Source: Beroe forskalii | Taxonomy: Eukaryota > Ctenophora > Nuda > Beroida > Beroidae | Length of the DNA: 64,000 bases | NCBI GenBank assembly: GCA_011033025.1 | Contig: WFMF01000133.1 | Coordinates: 62,001-126,000 of the forward strand | Direction of reading: 5' to 3' | In this document: positions 45,601 to 51,944 of the stretch, in pieces | Numbering within the stretch: the first letter of the stretch is position 1 | Layout: every line of letters begins with the position of its first letter | Position numbers and translations under genes: made by a program | The notes under the pieces: model-generated | What the model was told of the DNA's origin: nothing | The model's input: only the letters and a program-made list of their open reading frames with translations | The model's database searches: none

Positions 45601-48600
45601 AGAGGGTTGTTAGTGGTAATAAAAACGGTATAAGTTGGTGTTAGTGAAGTGAATGTTAGTTGGTTGGATTGCAGTAGCTATACGGGTGTTAGTGAAGTGT
45701 TTGTGGGCTGTGGTTGCTGTTTTATTTTCTTGGTCATTCCCCTATTAATCTTGTAACTGTGCCATTTTGAGGGTATCCCCAAATTCATTTAGGAAGCAAT
45801 TTAAAACGTTTAAAAGGAAAAATAAAAAGATGACTTAATTACTTGTCCAATCCACAAAACAACTTTCCGTCATATTCACGCTTCCAGTTTACCCAAATGT
45901 CTACCAATGGTTCTATGAAAGAAGCAGGTTATCATAATAATGGCTCAAGTAAATGTTGTCTTACTCCTTGCAATAACTGAATATTACTCAGTCATTGCAG
46001 CTGATTAATGAATAACGTAACAAAATAACGTAAACAACATAACCAATCTTTGATTATATTAAAAGACTAAAAGAGCTCCAGCAGAATTTGAAGGGCATTA
46101 ATGACCACATCATTTCCGAACAAAAATGCCCTACCTCCTTAAAACTCCACAGGAACAGATTGATTGGCAATGCTGTGGGGATGCGTTCACAGATCAAGTC
46201 GATGAAAAAGATTTGTATGGTTTCAACGAGTGATTTCTTAATTCATTTCCTTTTGACTCTGTGGTATAAGCTATGAATGGAAATGATGCGTTTCTATTGA
46301 ATGATTTCATGACCTCATTAAAAGGGCAGAATATAATGAGAGAATTATTGAAAATGGTGGAGTAATGACGTCACAGAATGGAATCATTTAGAACAATGAA
46401 TTAATTACTTCAAAATGATAGACTGATTTAAGGTAGTCAGTCATTGACATCACACACAATGGAATGATTACTTAGAATAGTGAATTATTCACGTTTTCTC
46501 ACCTGACTACGAGGCTATTGGTGATTATTCCGGAGGTTGCAAGTGCTATAAGAGTGAAGAGAATGGCAAACAACTGCACCGATCTGTCTACGTTCTTGAA
46601 TAACTGGACTCCCGCTGTCTTATTGTCTGACATGATGTGTATGCTGTAGCGAGGAAGGAGGGTTAGTTGGTGAATAATTAATCAATAATGACGGTTTAAG
46701 TTAAAATATAATGAATGTGTAAGTAAATGATGAATAATTGATAAATCAACGATAAAAATAGCAAAATACAGAAAACATTCTTCAATCAATGAAGCACTAA
46801 TAATCTTAGTTTATCTAATATTCTAATACGAGATTGCGATTAAAAATAAGAATGATAAGGAAAATGTAGTGCGAATGGGATCCATTAGCATTTAGTAGCA
46901 AAGTGAAAGCTCGATGGCTATATAGTTAAATTCTGATATCAAAGAAAAAGTGCGGATTGAATTATGAGAAAAGATACAAGTTGCGGGGGGGGGGGGGAGC
47001 TGAGAAATTTTTAAAACGTTTTACTTTGGAGCACTGAGGCACTGATTTATCGCAGTTATTGCCATAATCCTTTTTGCTCTATTTGTAAAATGTTTAGGTA
47101 TGACAAAAATGAGAATTCCTGATTTTCTTTGGTATGAAACTGACAACAAATTTGGAAGTCATGATCACTTCTTCTAAGGATAAAGAGAACCTAAACTAAA
47201 AGAAACGTTTCAATGACTTTGGCCTTTGGTTCAAAAATTTTGCCAAATTTTCCACCCCTCCCACATTATCGACAAGAACACGTTTCCTTTGTGAGTTTTT
47301 CAGTTTAATTTTATCCCTAAACCCATATATTCAACCTCAAGATTGTTTGCATTTGTCTCAATACAGTCTCTTTGGGAAGAGACATTCGAGCCCCTCAACT
47401 TACAGGGTACAGGAAGGCAAAGTGGCATAGTGTCTCGTGACGAAGCAGCCTAAGTGCCTGGGGGGAGCATGCGAATAAACGACCGGGATCAGGTTCTTAG
47501 CCGAGGCCGAATTAGAAAAAATGGGCCGATTTTGGCCGAGACCGAGTACTTGCTCGTTTCCTGGTGACAAAGCATTTAAGGGCCCGGGTAAAGCATAATT
47601 CAAATAATACGATGCTGCGGGACAAGGAAATTCTCACTGTAATGAAATATTCAGAGTCGATTAGTAGTTATCATGGCGGATTATTACACTCAGATGCTCG
47701 AACGAACTATACTTAATAGAATAACCCAGTTGCAAAGGTTTAGTAACGTACAATGGTTGAACCCTTTGCCCATTGAATCCATATTTTATTCCTCAGATAC
47801 ATCTTTTTCCTCAGATCTATATTAGTAAACAACAGATACAGGACTGATATGCTTAACCCTGATATGCTTTAACCTGATATAACTGATATATCTTATTTGA
47901 TTGGATAACCCCCCCACTGATTATGATTAAGAACGGGTTTACATTCATATGCCTAGTAGGCCGCAAGAAATATAACGCATAGTACGTATTGGATGATTTA
48001 GATGCTGTACAGTATGTTATCCATAACAACGTCCTTCCCCTTTACTCCCACTATTATAATGAAACTTGGAGTTGATTGATTGGGGAAGACTACGGTTCCT
48101 CCTGTTAGACAGAATGCTGCATTTTTATTGGTCTGATCCACAAAACAAAGAAATCTGGTAAAAGCAAAGTGCAATTAATTGCCCCAGGATGTATATTCCC
48201 AGGGTAATATAGCCACCTTCAATTCCATTTGAAATTTACTGCCAGAACTCGGGATTTTACTTTGACTATGAAAAGCGTGTAAAACTTTGACTTTGTCCGT
48301 TATTCATAGGATGTCAAATCTAAGACAAAAGTTTCGCCGATGAAATCGAAAAAAAAAACAAGACAAGAAAGAAAACTAAATCCGGCACTGCGTCGAAAAA
48401 CACACCGACTCGAAACCGACAAGCGACAGTTAGGATTATGAAACGATAACCAATCTTCGATATATAAAGTTATCAGACTATTTAAAAGCCAGACAGGCAT
48501 TTTATTCTCTAACATATAACGGTACGGGATGAATCTATCAATATAATATTGTGAGACACATACAGTGGCGTACTGACGCAGTGTTGCTTATATACGGGTA

Positions 48601-50461
48601 GCGCGACATGGCGAGTGGTTTGGGCAGCGCGTTACGCTCCCTCCCCCTCTCCCAGCAGCTCTTTACGTTGCTCGAGTAAAATAGGCGGATATTTTCGACA
48701 ATTCGACAGTGCGAACACTGTTAATCATGCTCAATCTCCCTCCCTCCCCTCTCCCAGCAGCTTTAGAAGCTTCCTCTCCATCAGCTCAGATAACCTGTGA
48801 GGGTAAAATAGGCGCTTACGCTCAATAATTGGGCAGTGTGAATAGTGTTAATGACACTATATTGCGATTGCCCATTGATATTCTAAGAGTATTTAATAAG
48901 CTGATCTACTAGCTGTTACATCTAGTAGATCTATGCTGAAACGGTAGTGTTGAAACTGGTGATGGTATCAGCTGATGAGATAGGATCGGTTATCTAGTCT
49001 ATCTAATTCTCTCTCTCTGTCTCCCCTCAAGGTGATGAAAACTTCATAATATCTGTTATAACATCAATCCAGTGGGATTACTGAAATTCTGTAATGATTC
49101 GCTGAAGGAGCAGTTCATGTTTAAGGGTTCAGGTTTGCAACAGCAACTAGAGTTCATGTCGAGGGATAGTGTCGCGAGTATTCCTCCTGAGTTCATATGG
49201 GTGATTAATGATTATATGATTAATAAGCACTCAGTGCAGTGATTATGGACTATGGAGTAAATTGGTTTAATAAGTCACGACAACAGTAGTTTCGCTTCCT
49301 CATATTTGCACAGTTCGATGGCTGCAAAAACCAGTTCAATGGCTGCAAAAACCAGTTCGATGGCTGCAAAAAACATTCAACTGATCAAAGCAAAACAATT
49401 GTACGAGCTCACCAAATTGAAACACACACACACACACACTCGTACAGAGAAAAAAACAAAAAACGCACGCACATACAAAAAACAAAAGACACAAAGCAAC
49501 AAAAAAAACAACAAAAGACCAAAACAGCCAAAAAAAACAAAGCAACTTAACAACCTCACCAAATTCAAAAACAAGCTCCAAATATTCGTAATCCGCGCTC
49601 CCTGTCTCATGCGGTGTAGCCATTGTGCTGTATGCCGTGTCAGCTGATGTACTCCATTAGTACAACTCTATTCACAATTCAAGTGTAATATTAGTATTAT
49701 TTACTGTAGTATTTAGAAAGCAGGCAAAATGGTGTAGGTTCTCAGCTTAATGCTTAATCCCTGCAACTTGAGATCAAGACCTGAAGAAATATTTGAGTGG
49801 TATAAAAATCAAGTGATTTGATGACGTGTAATTCTTAATGCAAAATTCGGTCGGTGACACTTTACTCCTGCGACAATTTGCCCCGTAACAGTTTTTTTCA
49901 GTTTATCAGAGTTATAAAACCATTGTTCCTCGTCTGTTTATCACCTTACAATATATTTTCCATACCTTACCTTAATTATAACCCCTCTGTCTGTTTCAGA
50001 TGTGCCCCTCGTCACTTTGTGACCCTAACCCCCTGTTTCAGGTGTCCCCCCTGTGATGAAGCGTGTTCTAGAGCCAGGGGTAAGTGTCCCCACCCCTGCA
50101 CCAGACCCTGTCACGAGGAGGAATGTCCCCCCTGTCGGCAGTATGTCAGAGTTCCTTGTGTCCCTGTGTGACCCTAACCCCCAGTCCCCCTGTGATGAAG
50201 CGTGTTCTAGAGCCCCCCCACCCCTTTCAGGTGTCCCCCTGTCGGCAGTATGTCAGAGTGCCCCCTGTCCCTGTGTGACCCTAACCCCCTGTTTCAGGTG
50301 TCCCCCCTGTGATGAAGCGTGTTCTAGAGCCAGGGGTAAGTGTCCCCACCCCTGCACCAGACCCTGTCACGAGGAGGAATGTCCCCCCTGTCGGCAGTAT
50401 GTCAGAGTTCCTTGCCACTGTGGAATCCTACATTTGTCAGTGAAATGCATCTTATTCAATG
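18539..50461 (+). CDS. NFXL1: NFXL1, NF-X1-type zinc finger protein (14 exons, C-terminus not in window)
   Basis: NFXL1 is a RING/PHD-like plus multiple NF-X1 zinc finger protein, related to the NFX1 transcription regulator and with a C-terminal membrane anchor in vertebrates. Fourteen exons of consistent phase, listed individually, follow the order of the vertebrate protein. They run from an RG-rich start through an acidic stretch and a C4HC3 RING/PHD-like finger (CLVCLS...[16 protein letters not shown]...CPKC) to about ten NF-X1 fingers (C-GH.C-CH.G.C..C), ending at [15 protein letters not shown]. Expected after this are about 200 more residues (last fingers, coiled coil, TM); I found no such exon up to 64000, so they lie to the right or are lost. 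The gene spans at least 32 kb and hosts three other genes in introns 7, 11 and 13. Many junctions carry tandem repeats. I know of no ligand or target from the sequence. Confidence 0.9.
19072..19219 (+). CDS. NFXL1: NFXL1 exon 2
   Basis: Codes [16 protein letters not shown], then a 27-bp, 9-residue repeat PGAPVSSSK three times at 19120-19200, then WGPDTS. Phase 1 donor gtgagt. Low-complexity linker with no domain; the repeat ends about 20 bp before the donor. Confidence 0.75.
19386..19833. mobile_element. MITE family A, copy 2 (NFXL1 intron 2)
   Basis: Left end GGGATCTTTCACATATTACG; right end is its diverged reverse complement. Flanked by TTA (19383-19385 and 19834-19836), a TWA target duplication. 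Same G-rich subterminal blocks with ATTACGTAAT as the 6665-7818 copy, but 448 bp. Confidence 0.8.
19837..20679. other. NFXL1 intron 2, remainder
   Basis: No gene recognised. At 20296-20311 a short stretch (AATGGGGACCTGACA) repeats the 3' end of exon 2 exactly, a trace of exon sequence in the intron. Confidence 0.35.
20680..20804 (+). CDS. NFXL1: NFXL1 exon 3
   Basis: [20 protein letters not shown] followed by the acidic [16 protein letters not shown]. The SSDEED stretch matches the acidic segment (SSSSEEGDED) in the vertebrate protein. Donor gttagg. Confidence 0.75.
21004..21114 (+). CDS. NFXL1: NFXL1 exon 4
   Basis: [20 protein letters not shown] then [11 protein letters not shown]. Carries the first cysteine pair of the RING/PHD-like finger. 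37 codons, phase 0 on both sides. Confidence 0.8.
21115..23849. other. NFXL1 intron 4
   Basis: 2.7 kb without a supported gene. It contains parts of a hairpin-ended repeat (22590-22758 and from 22829) also present at 34219-34690, and a GGAC-rich simple repeat at 23585-23628. The 117-codon minus-strand frame at 22851-23204 overlaps this repeat and shows no domain. Confidence 0.4.
22590..22930 (+). repeat. Hairpin-ended dispersed repeat, two partial copies
   Basis: GCACGCC..GGGCTTGC hairpin followed by TAGT at 22735-22758 ends one fragment. A second fragment starts ACAAGAATTGCGCCTGC at 22829 and includes CCCGTATGCA and CGCTTAATTTCCCTC. Both halves occur together, in inverse orientation, at 34219-34690. 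Confidence 0.6.
23850..24043 (+). CDS. NFXL1: NFXL1 exon 5 (RING/PHD-like finger)
   Basis: [53 protein letters not shown]. Same spacing as the vertebrate NFXL1 finger (VWSC..C...FH..CIQKWA...PWPCPKCR). Ends in phase 2 with donor gttact. Confidence 0.9.
24474..24632. repeat. About 80-bp direct duplication
   Basis: Two copies of a unit with CATTCTTATCGCTTAACTTT and AATTTATACCGTTTAAAAAT, intronic. Confidence 0.75.
24688..24955 (-). repeat. tRNA-derived SINE, copy 2
   Basis: On the minus strand it reads GGTCAGTTGGTGTAATAG (A-box region), then AGATCCCGGGTTCGATTCCC (B box GGTTCGATTCC at 24879-24889), followed by the same non-tRNA body as copy 1 (GCGGGAGGGTTAGATGAGG..., GGATCCTTCGATTCCTGTCA). Confidence 0.75.
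24956..25353. other. NFXL1 intron 5, right part
   Basis: No gene or repeat family recognised. Confidence 0.3.
25354..25513 (+). CDS. NFXL1: NFXL1 exon 6
   Basis: [20 protein letters not shown] then [20 protein letters not shown] and [12 protein letters not shown]. Matches vertebrate [20 protein letters not shown] and the first NF-X1 finger [17 protein letters not shown]. Confidence 0.95.
25704..25839 (+). CDS. NFXL1: NFXL1 exon 7
   Basis: [20 protein letters not shown] then [20 protein letters not shown] and LCHDG. NF-X1 finger 2. Phase 1 donor gtttgt. The arylsulfatase gene lies in the intron that follows. Confidence 0.92.
25840..26382. other. NFXL1 intron 7 / arylsulfatase upstream region
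   Basis: No coding sequence seen; would hold the promoter of the nested sulfatase. Confidence 0.3.
26383..28668 (+). CDS. Arylsulfatase B-like sulfatase, nested in NFXL1 intron 7
   Basis: Hydrolyses sulfate esters of glycosaminoglycans or similar polymers in lysosome or extracellular matrix. Four exons of matching phase: 26383-26639, 26889-27405, 27636-27961 and 28117-28668, about 550 residues, the usual size for ARSB/I/J. Residues 1-20 are a signal peptide ([20 protein letters not shown]). The metal-binding [11 protein letters not shown] is at 32-42. The sulfatase signature [12 protein letters not shown] starts at 71, where the Cys is converted to formylglycine. Also present are [46 protein letters not shown] and the C-terminal [11 protein letters not shown] 1-nt deletion at about 27816-27822 shifts the frame between PLRGGKRS and [16 protein letters not shown]. 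The exon is otherwise coding to its donor and one base short, so sequencing error or a young lesion is likely. AATAAA lies at 28734. Which ARSB-like paralogue this is cannot be told. Confidence 0.88.
28734..28739 (+). promoter_or_regulatory. Candidate polyadenylation signal of the sulfatase
   Basis: AATAAA 66 bp after the stop, same strand. Confidence 0.5.
28935..29260. mobile_element. MITE, family D
   Basis: Left end GGGGCATCCATAAAGGACGT(CCGCAA) and right end its inverted match (TTGCGGACGTCCTTTACG...GGCCCC). Flanks TAA / TAG suggest a 3-bp target duplication. The interior repeats CGTCCGCA several times. 326 bp, no coding capacity. Confidence 0.8.
29261..30032. other. NFXL1 intron 7, right part
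   Basis: No gene recognised. A short repeat of CACTATGATTATAATATCA near 29340-29375. Confidence 0.35.
30033..30253 (+). CDS. NFXL1: NFXL1 exon 8
   Basis: [20 protein letters not shown] then [33 protein letters not shown] and CPCGKTQ. Acceptor ATTCCAG|GA chosen because it restores the phase left by exon 7 and gives CHDG-DC like vertebrate CHAG-SC. Confidence 0.93.
30275..30480. repeat. Short tandem duplications downstream of exon 8
   Basis: Units with TTTTTATGTTTTATCTCCAA and (A)CTGGT(A/G)TTTAAA occur at about 30295-30335 and 30360-30400, with a degenerate third. Confidence 0.65.
30481..30887. other. NFXL1 intron 8, middle part
   Basis: AT-rich; no gene recognised. Confidence 0.3.
30888..31118 (+). 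repeat. About 29-bp minisatellite running into the NFXL1 exon 9 acceptor
   Basis: About eight units of CCACCAATCAGATTACTTGA plus TTCCACTCT, partly degenerate, end at the acceptor CCCCCACCAG|CTGCC. Two intronic units (about 30914 and 30950) also carry an exon-start-like CAGCTGCCCCC(A), i.e. imperfect acceptor copies. Confidence 0.85.
31119..31286 (+). CDS. NFXL1: NFXL1 exon 9
   Basis: [20 protein letters not shown] then [36 protein letters not shown]. Matches vertebrate GDSCDKVLECGIHRC and [21 protein letters not shown]. Phase 0 on both sides. Confidence 0.95.
31262..31870 (+). repeat. Array of copies of the exon 9 donor junction
   Basis: The real junction CACAAG|GTTAGT (31281-31292) is repeated exactly at about 31331, 31363, 31553 and 31625. 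About five imperfect copies follow (AAAAGGTTAGT, CACAAGGATATT, CACAAGGTTTATGG and others), often preceded by the exon-derived (G)GCAAAACGCA. Units are irregularly spaced and one is split by a MITE. Confidence 0.9.
31382..31528. mobile_element. MITE, family E, inserted in the donor array
   Basis: Terminal inverted repeats of at least 18 bp (TTATTGGCCTTTATTT and its complement), with internal (A)CCGGCCC(T)T inverted blocks. It is flanked by GTA on both sides. Neighbouring array units (GTTAGTGAGGTAGTTTGTGC) show the empty site, so the 3-bp duplication can be read directly. Confidence 0.85.
31871..32604. other. NFXL1 intron 9, right part
   Basis: AT-rich, no gene recognised. CATTTAGCGAGATTGA occurs twice (32136 and 32212). 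Confidence 0.35.
32605..32760 (+). CDS. NFXL1: NFXL1 exon 10
   Basis: [20 protein letters not shown] then [20 protein letters not shown] and [12 protein letters not shown]. Matches vertebrate CETKC.K.RDCQKHQCRRKCC and GRTLGCRNHK. Donor gtgagg. Confidence 0.95.
32912..33237 (+). repeat. 24-bp minisatellite containing the NFXL1 exon 11 acceptor
   Basis: About 13 units of CCCAGTGTGTAAACCAGTGT plus CACC. Each unit repeats both the acceptor (ACCCCCAG|TGTG) and the first eight codons of exon 11 (CVNQCHPG). The first six translate as CV(T/N)QCHPQ in the exon frame; later units are shifted by small indels and return to frame just before exon 11. No stop interrupts the exon frame from 32846 on. Confidence 0.92.
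33218..33436 (+). CDS. NFXL1: NFXL1 exon 11
   Basis: [20 protein letters not shown] then [35 protein letters not shown] and [14 protein letters not shown]. Matches vertebrate HRGSCYPCPETVDVKCNCG, PCGRERTTRPPKC and HRCHFGSCPPC. The start is the acceptor nearest to the conserved part; upstream units offer equivalent acceptors, 24 bp or multiples earlier. Confidence 0.93.
33437..34218. other. NFXL1 intron 11, left part
   Basis: No gene recognised. Confidence 0.3.
34219..34690 (-). repeat. Hairpin-ended dispersed repeat, complete copy
   Basis: On the minus strand it starts about CAAGAATTGCGCCTGC (34685). It contains a B-box-like GGTTCGGATCC (about 34561-34571) and ends with a perfect 8-bp-stem hairpin GCAGGCCCAACGGGCCTGC followed by TAGT (34219-34241). 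A terminal hairpin with CTAGT recalls Helitron 3' ends (CTRRT); the B box instead suggests a tRNA-derived SINE. I leave the class open. Confidence 0.55.
34809..38188 (+). CDS. LDLa-repeat class A GPCR (relaxin-receptor/GRL101-like), nested in NFXL1 intron 11
   Basis: Single-exon receptor of about 1,125 residues, read in two overlapping frames. The first part (to about 35362) has a start and signal-like segment [14 protein letters not shown] and Cys-rich ectodomain. Then one base is missing ([12 protein letters not shown]) and the second frame continues to 38188. The ectodomain has LDL-receptor class A modules with the acidic calcium motif: [46 protein letters not shown] and [14 protein letters not shown]. 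Seven helices follow from about 36920 ([20 protein letters not shown]) to 37955. TM6 reads [16 protein letters not shown] and TM7 [13 protein letters not shown], close to the RXFP/LGR signature (VFTDALCWIP; ILPINSALNPI). The DRY position is VTRA. No leucine-rich repeats are seen, unlike RXFP1/2. Plasma membrane, extracellular LDLa side; ligand unknown. Confidence 0.85.
38317..38657. mobile_element. MITE-like element, family F, copy 1
   Basis: Begins CCATAGCTTCGTCCCTTTAC and ends with an inverted relative (GGATGAAAGTATGG). Purine/G-rich body (AAATTTTGGGCCA, GGGGGAGTGAAAAAATTAAG). The same body order is at 63540-63841. Confidence 0.65.
38658..40439. other. NFXL1 intron 11, right part
   Basis: No gene recognised. 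A small palindrome GGTCAAGCTTGACC lies at about 38790, and a CGCAGT(A/C)(T/G)GAA.C..CGTTACT(T/C) repeat at about 38945-39005. Confidence 0.35.
40440..40571 (+). CDS. NFXL1: NFXL1 exon 12
   Basis: [20 protein letters not shown] then [20 protein letters not shown] and CSVL. Matches vertebrate [23 protein letters not shown] and the PAFIQ..LPCPPC part. Donor gtaaga. Confidence 0.92.
40749..40897 (+). CDS. NFXL1: NFXL1 exon 13
   Basis: [20 protein letters not shown] then [20 protein letters not shown] and [10 protein letters not shown]. Matches vertebrate [22 protein letters not shown] and CQNHTCMKECH. Ends in phase 2 at the first of three tandem GTAAGT/GTAAGA donors. Confidence 0.93.
40858..41000 (+). 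repeat. 47-bp tandem triplication of the exon 13 end and donor
   Basis: CACTACACTGCCATGATACA, GACAAACAGG and GGTAAGT are repeated three times, with donors at 40898, 40945 and 40992. The second has GTAAGA. 47 is not a multiple of three, so use of a later donor would shift the frame. Confidence 0.93.
41021..41090 (-). repeat. tRNA-derived SINE, fragment 3
   Basis: Minus strand reads AGAGATCCCGGGTTCCATTCCC with a one-base-changed B box (GGTTCCATTCC, 41034-41044), then TGCCGTTCCCACTG as in copy 2's start of the body. Fragment only. Confidence 0.55.
41091..42640. other. NFXL1 intron 13, left part
   Basis: No gene recognised. The 123-codon open frame at 41248-41619 has no domain and no support. 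Confidence 0.3.
42645..43165. repeat. Diverged tandem duplication, unit about 280 bp
   Basis: Unit 1 at about 42645-42885 and unit 2 at about 42926-43165 share TCAC(C/A)CTGAAGTGCT(T/C)AGCGT, CGATAAGGAAATCGTTA, GATATTTCTTATGAAAC, GTAGCATTT and CATATCTTGAG in the same order. Confidence 0.8.
43166..43728. other. NFXL1 intron 13, middle part
   Basis: AT-rich, no gene recognised. Confidence 0.3.
43729..43850. mobile_element. Short MITE, family B, copy 3
   Basis: GGGGTTCCTTTCCGAAACAG at the left and CTGTTACGGCAAGGACCCCC at the right are inverted repeats. Same layout and length as 13680-13804. Confidence 0.75.
43851..44439. other. Flank downstream of the antisense receptor
   Basis: AT-rich; probably contains the receptor's 3' UTR. 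No clear signal chosen. Confidence 0.3.
44440..46633 (-). CDS. Seven-helix receptor (class A GPCR-like), antisense in NFXL1 intron 13
   Basis: Two exons on the minus strand: 46633-46503 (start [20 protein letters not shown], phase 2) and 45592-44440, joined across GTCAG|gtgaga...cccag|G to read [14 protein letters not shown]. About 428 residues. TM1 is [22 protein letters not shown]2 is FHAL-like [18 protein letters not shown]3 [18 protein letters not shown], with MRT at the DRY position and an ICL2-like PFRKI. TM4 is [18 protein letters not shown]5 [21 protein letters not shown]6 [20 protein letters not shown] and TM7 [21 protein letters not shown] basic stretch [12 protein letters not shown] follows TM5. 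TPIVLSVRG stands where NPxxY is expected, so the motif is not canonical. The C-tail is S/Q-rich. No strong family match is recognised; invertebrate orphan receptor. Confidence 0.7.
46364..46495. repeat. About 78-bp duplication with CRE-like sites
   Basis: TGACGTCACAGAATGGAATCA and TGACATCACACACAATGGAA head two similar halves that end AATGAATTAATTA / AGTGAATTATTCA. It lies just downstream of the antisense receptor's exon 1, in its intron. The first half has a full CRE (TGACGTCA). Confidence 0.6.
46634..48600. other. NFXL1 intron 13, upstream of the antisense receptor
   Basis: No gene recognised. A G homopolymer run lies at 46984-46997. Presumed location of the receptor's promoter. Confidence 0.3.
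48630..48850. repeat. Diverged direct duplication
   Basis: Two units share GC(T)C(C)CTCCC(C)CTCTCCCAGCAGCT, then TAAAATAGGCG, (A)ATTCGACAGTG / ATTGGGCAGTG and GTTAAT. Unit about 115 bp. Confidence 0.65.
48851..49300. other. NFXL1 intron 13
   Basis: No gene recognised; CTCTCTCTCTGTCTC at about 49007. Confidence 0.3.
49311..49520 (+). repeat. 21-bp repeat followed by CA and A-rich simple repeats
   Basis: GTTC(A/G)ATGGCTGCAAAAACCA occurs three times at 49314-49375, then (CA)n at 49424-49440 and A-rich sequence to about 49545. Confidence 0.85.
49546..50000. other. NFXL1 intron 13, right end
   Basis: No gene recognised. Confidence 0.3.
50001..50400 (+). repeat. 256-bp tandem duplication spanning the exon 14 acceptor, with a partial third copy
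   Basis: TGACCCTAACCCCCTGTTTC plus AG and the first part of exon 14 occur at 50022-50160 and again at 50278-50410. A rearranged partial copy is at about 50171-50270 (TGATGAAGCGTGTTCTAGAG, then CCTTTCAGGTGTCCCCC). The offset of 256 is not a multiple of three. Confidence 0.92.
50298..50461 (+). CDS. NFXL1: NFXL1 exon 14 (last exon seen)
   Basis: [20 protein letters not shown] then [20 protein letters not shown] and [10 protein letters not shown]. Matches vertebrate LHCEEGCSKSRPLGCLHPC, CHPGECPPC and KCHCKITSLYVEC. I use the second copy (acceptor before 50298) because only it runs through to CHCG and a good donor (gtgagt, 50462). The first copy (from 50042) ends out of the family pattern after VPC. 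An internal CAGG|GGTAAGT at about 50332 is a strong cryptic donor. Confidence 0.88.
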
Positions 50462-51940
50462 GTGAGTACAAAGTTGGCATATGGACATATAATCATATTA
50501 TAGTCCATAATCCATTCAGAAACTTGTGTTCCTTATCATTTTACCTGTTTCTTAAAAGCATTATGCCTAAATTCTAACGCTTATTTGAGTCGGCATATTC
50601 TCGGTGGGCCATGGAAATACTGTGAGATGCTTTTCCCCAGGTGTCTTGAACTTGTGATTTGGCCTGAGTATGTGATTTGGCGCGTGACAGCGTGCAAAGT
50701 ATTTCATTTTCAATGCAACGCCCCTCAAGAAATCACCCAAGCGTCGAGACACCACATTCATATAAAATCTTAATTTAGAGGGTGGATCGGCTCATGCCTT
50801 TCGCCTGATAAGGTTAATAAGCAATGCTTCGGCGATGGTTTCTATAATCTTAAGATAAATTGACCAATTCATCATCGTTCAATGGATTTTGAACGACAGA
50901 TAAATTTCAATCTCCGTCAGTGATCAGCTCTTTTTAAGTCTGATGAATTCTGCTGATATTTTTGGAACGTTAAATTGAAATTTATTTTCAACCACATATA
51001 TTTATCTTCAGTGTCTTTTATGACTCGATAATCGCTCTTATATACGTCAGAATTTAATTCATAAATGGCGTCTAAATCCGCTTTAGTAATAGTAAAGAGC
51101 AGCAAATCTTATGACAATAGACGCGTTCGAACTTTATGAGCAAATTATAATCGAAATTGTGAGTATCCAGCATACCAGATATCAAAAATCAAATGAATGC
51201 TTCATTAGGTTCAAGGTTGGATGTTTTTCAATGTTGCACGGGGGGAGGATCCCCAAAAATAAATAAAATGTCGGTTTGTCTCAGAAGCAAATCTCACAGA
51301 CGACAATAATCATGTAAGACTTTGAAAGCTCCTGCTTACAATTTCTCTCGTATCAGTTATATCGTTCAAACTTCAATCTCTTGAGCAACTCTCACTGTTC
51401 GGCTTTCAGGCGTTGTAATTCAATTTGAAAGTTTTTGGAGTGATATGTTTTGAAAGGTGCAGTTCTACATAATATTATGGTCTTTAATCAAACAGTGACA
51501 GAAGCAATGGAATAGGCCATAGAAGTTTAATAGCTACTATGCTTTTAGTCCTGAAGTCAGGATGCAAGACCCTTGGGACCCTCAGAAAATTGTTTAGAAG
51601 TTGGTAGTGAAATCAGTGACGTATCTAGATTATGGAAAGTGTGTGATTATGAAGTGTGCTTTGAGAATATTTCACATCAAAGCTTTCTACCAGTACCAAA
51701 TGATAACCAAACCAACTATAAATAAGTCCTTCAAAAGTTGAAAGCACTACCTTATTAATTTGGTCGGGTTCTATTTGCTGATTGCACATTGCACATTGCA
51801 ATCCAACAAATAGAGCTGCCATCGTTCCTTTGAAGTTAATTTGGTTTATTTCAACAGAATGCAATTATAACGTACAATGAGTTTATATCAATGGCAATAA
51901 TTATCAGATGATTCTTGCAAAGCAGAAATCTAACCAGGGG
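50462..51940. other. No gene seen
   Basis: AT-rich, presumably NFXL1 intron 14. TCGTTCAAACTTCAATCTC at about 51365 is shared with 7948-7968. Confidence 0.35.
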
Positions 51941-51944
51941 ATTC

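Noticed and set aside
49306..49647. Lys/Thr-rich frame of 113 codons.
   Set aside because: Generated by the 21-bp repeat, a CA microsatellite and A-rich sequence.
50042..50171. First copy of NFXL1 exon 14 as the functional exon.
   Set aside because: It diverges into duplicated intronic sequence before the conserved CHCG and lacks a good terminal donor; the second copy continues correctly.
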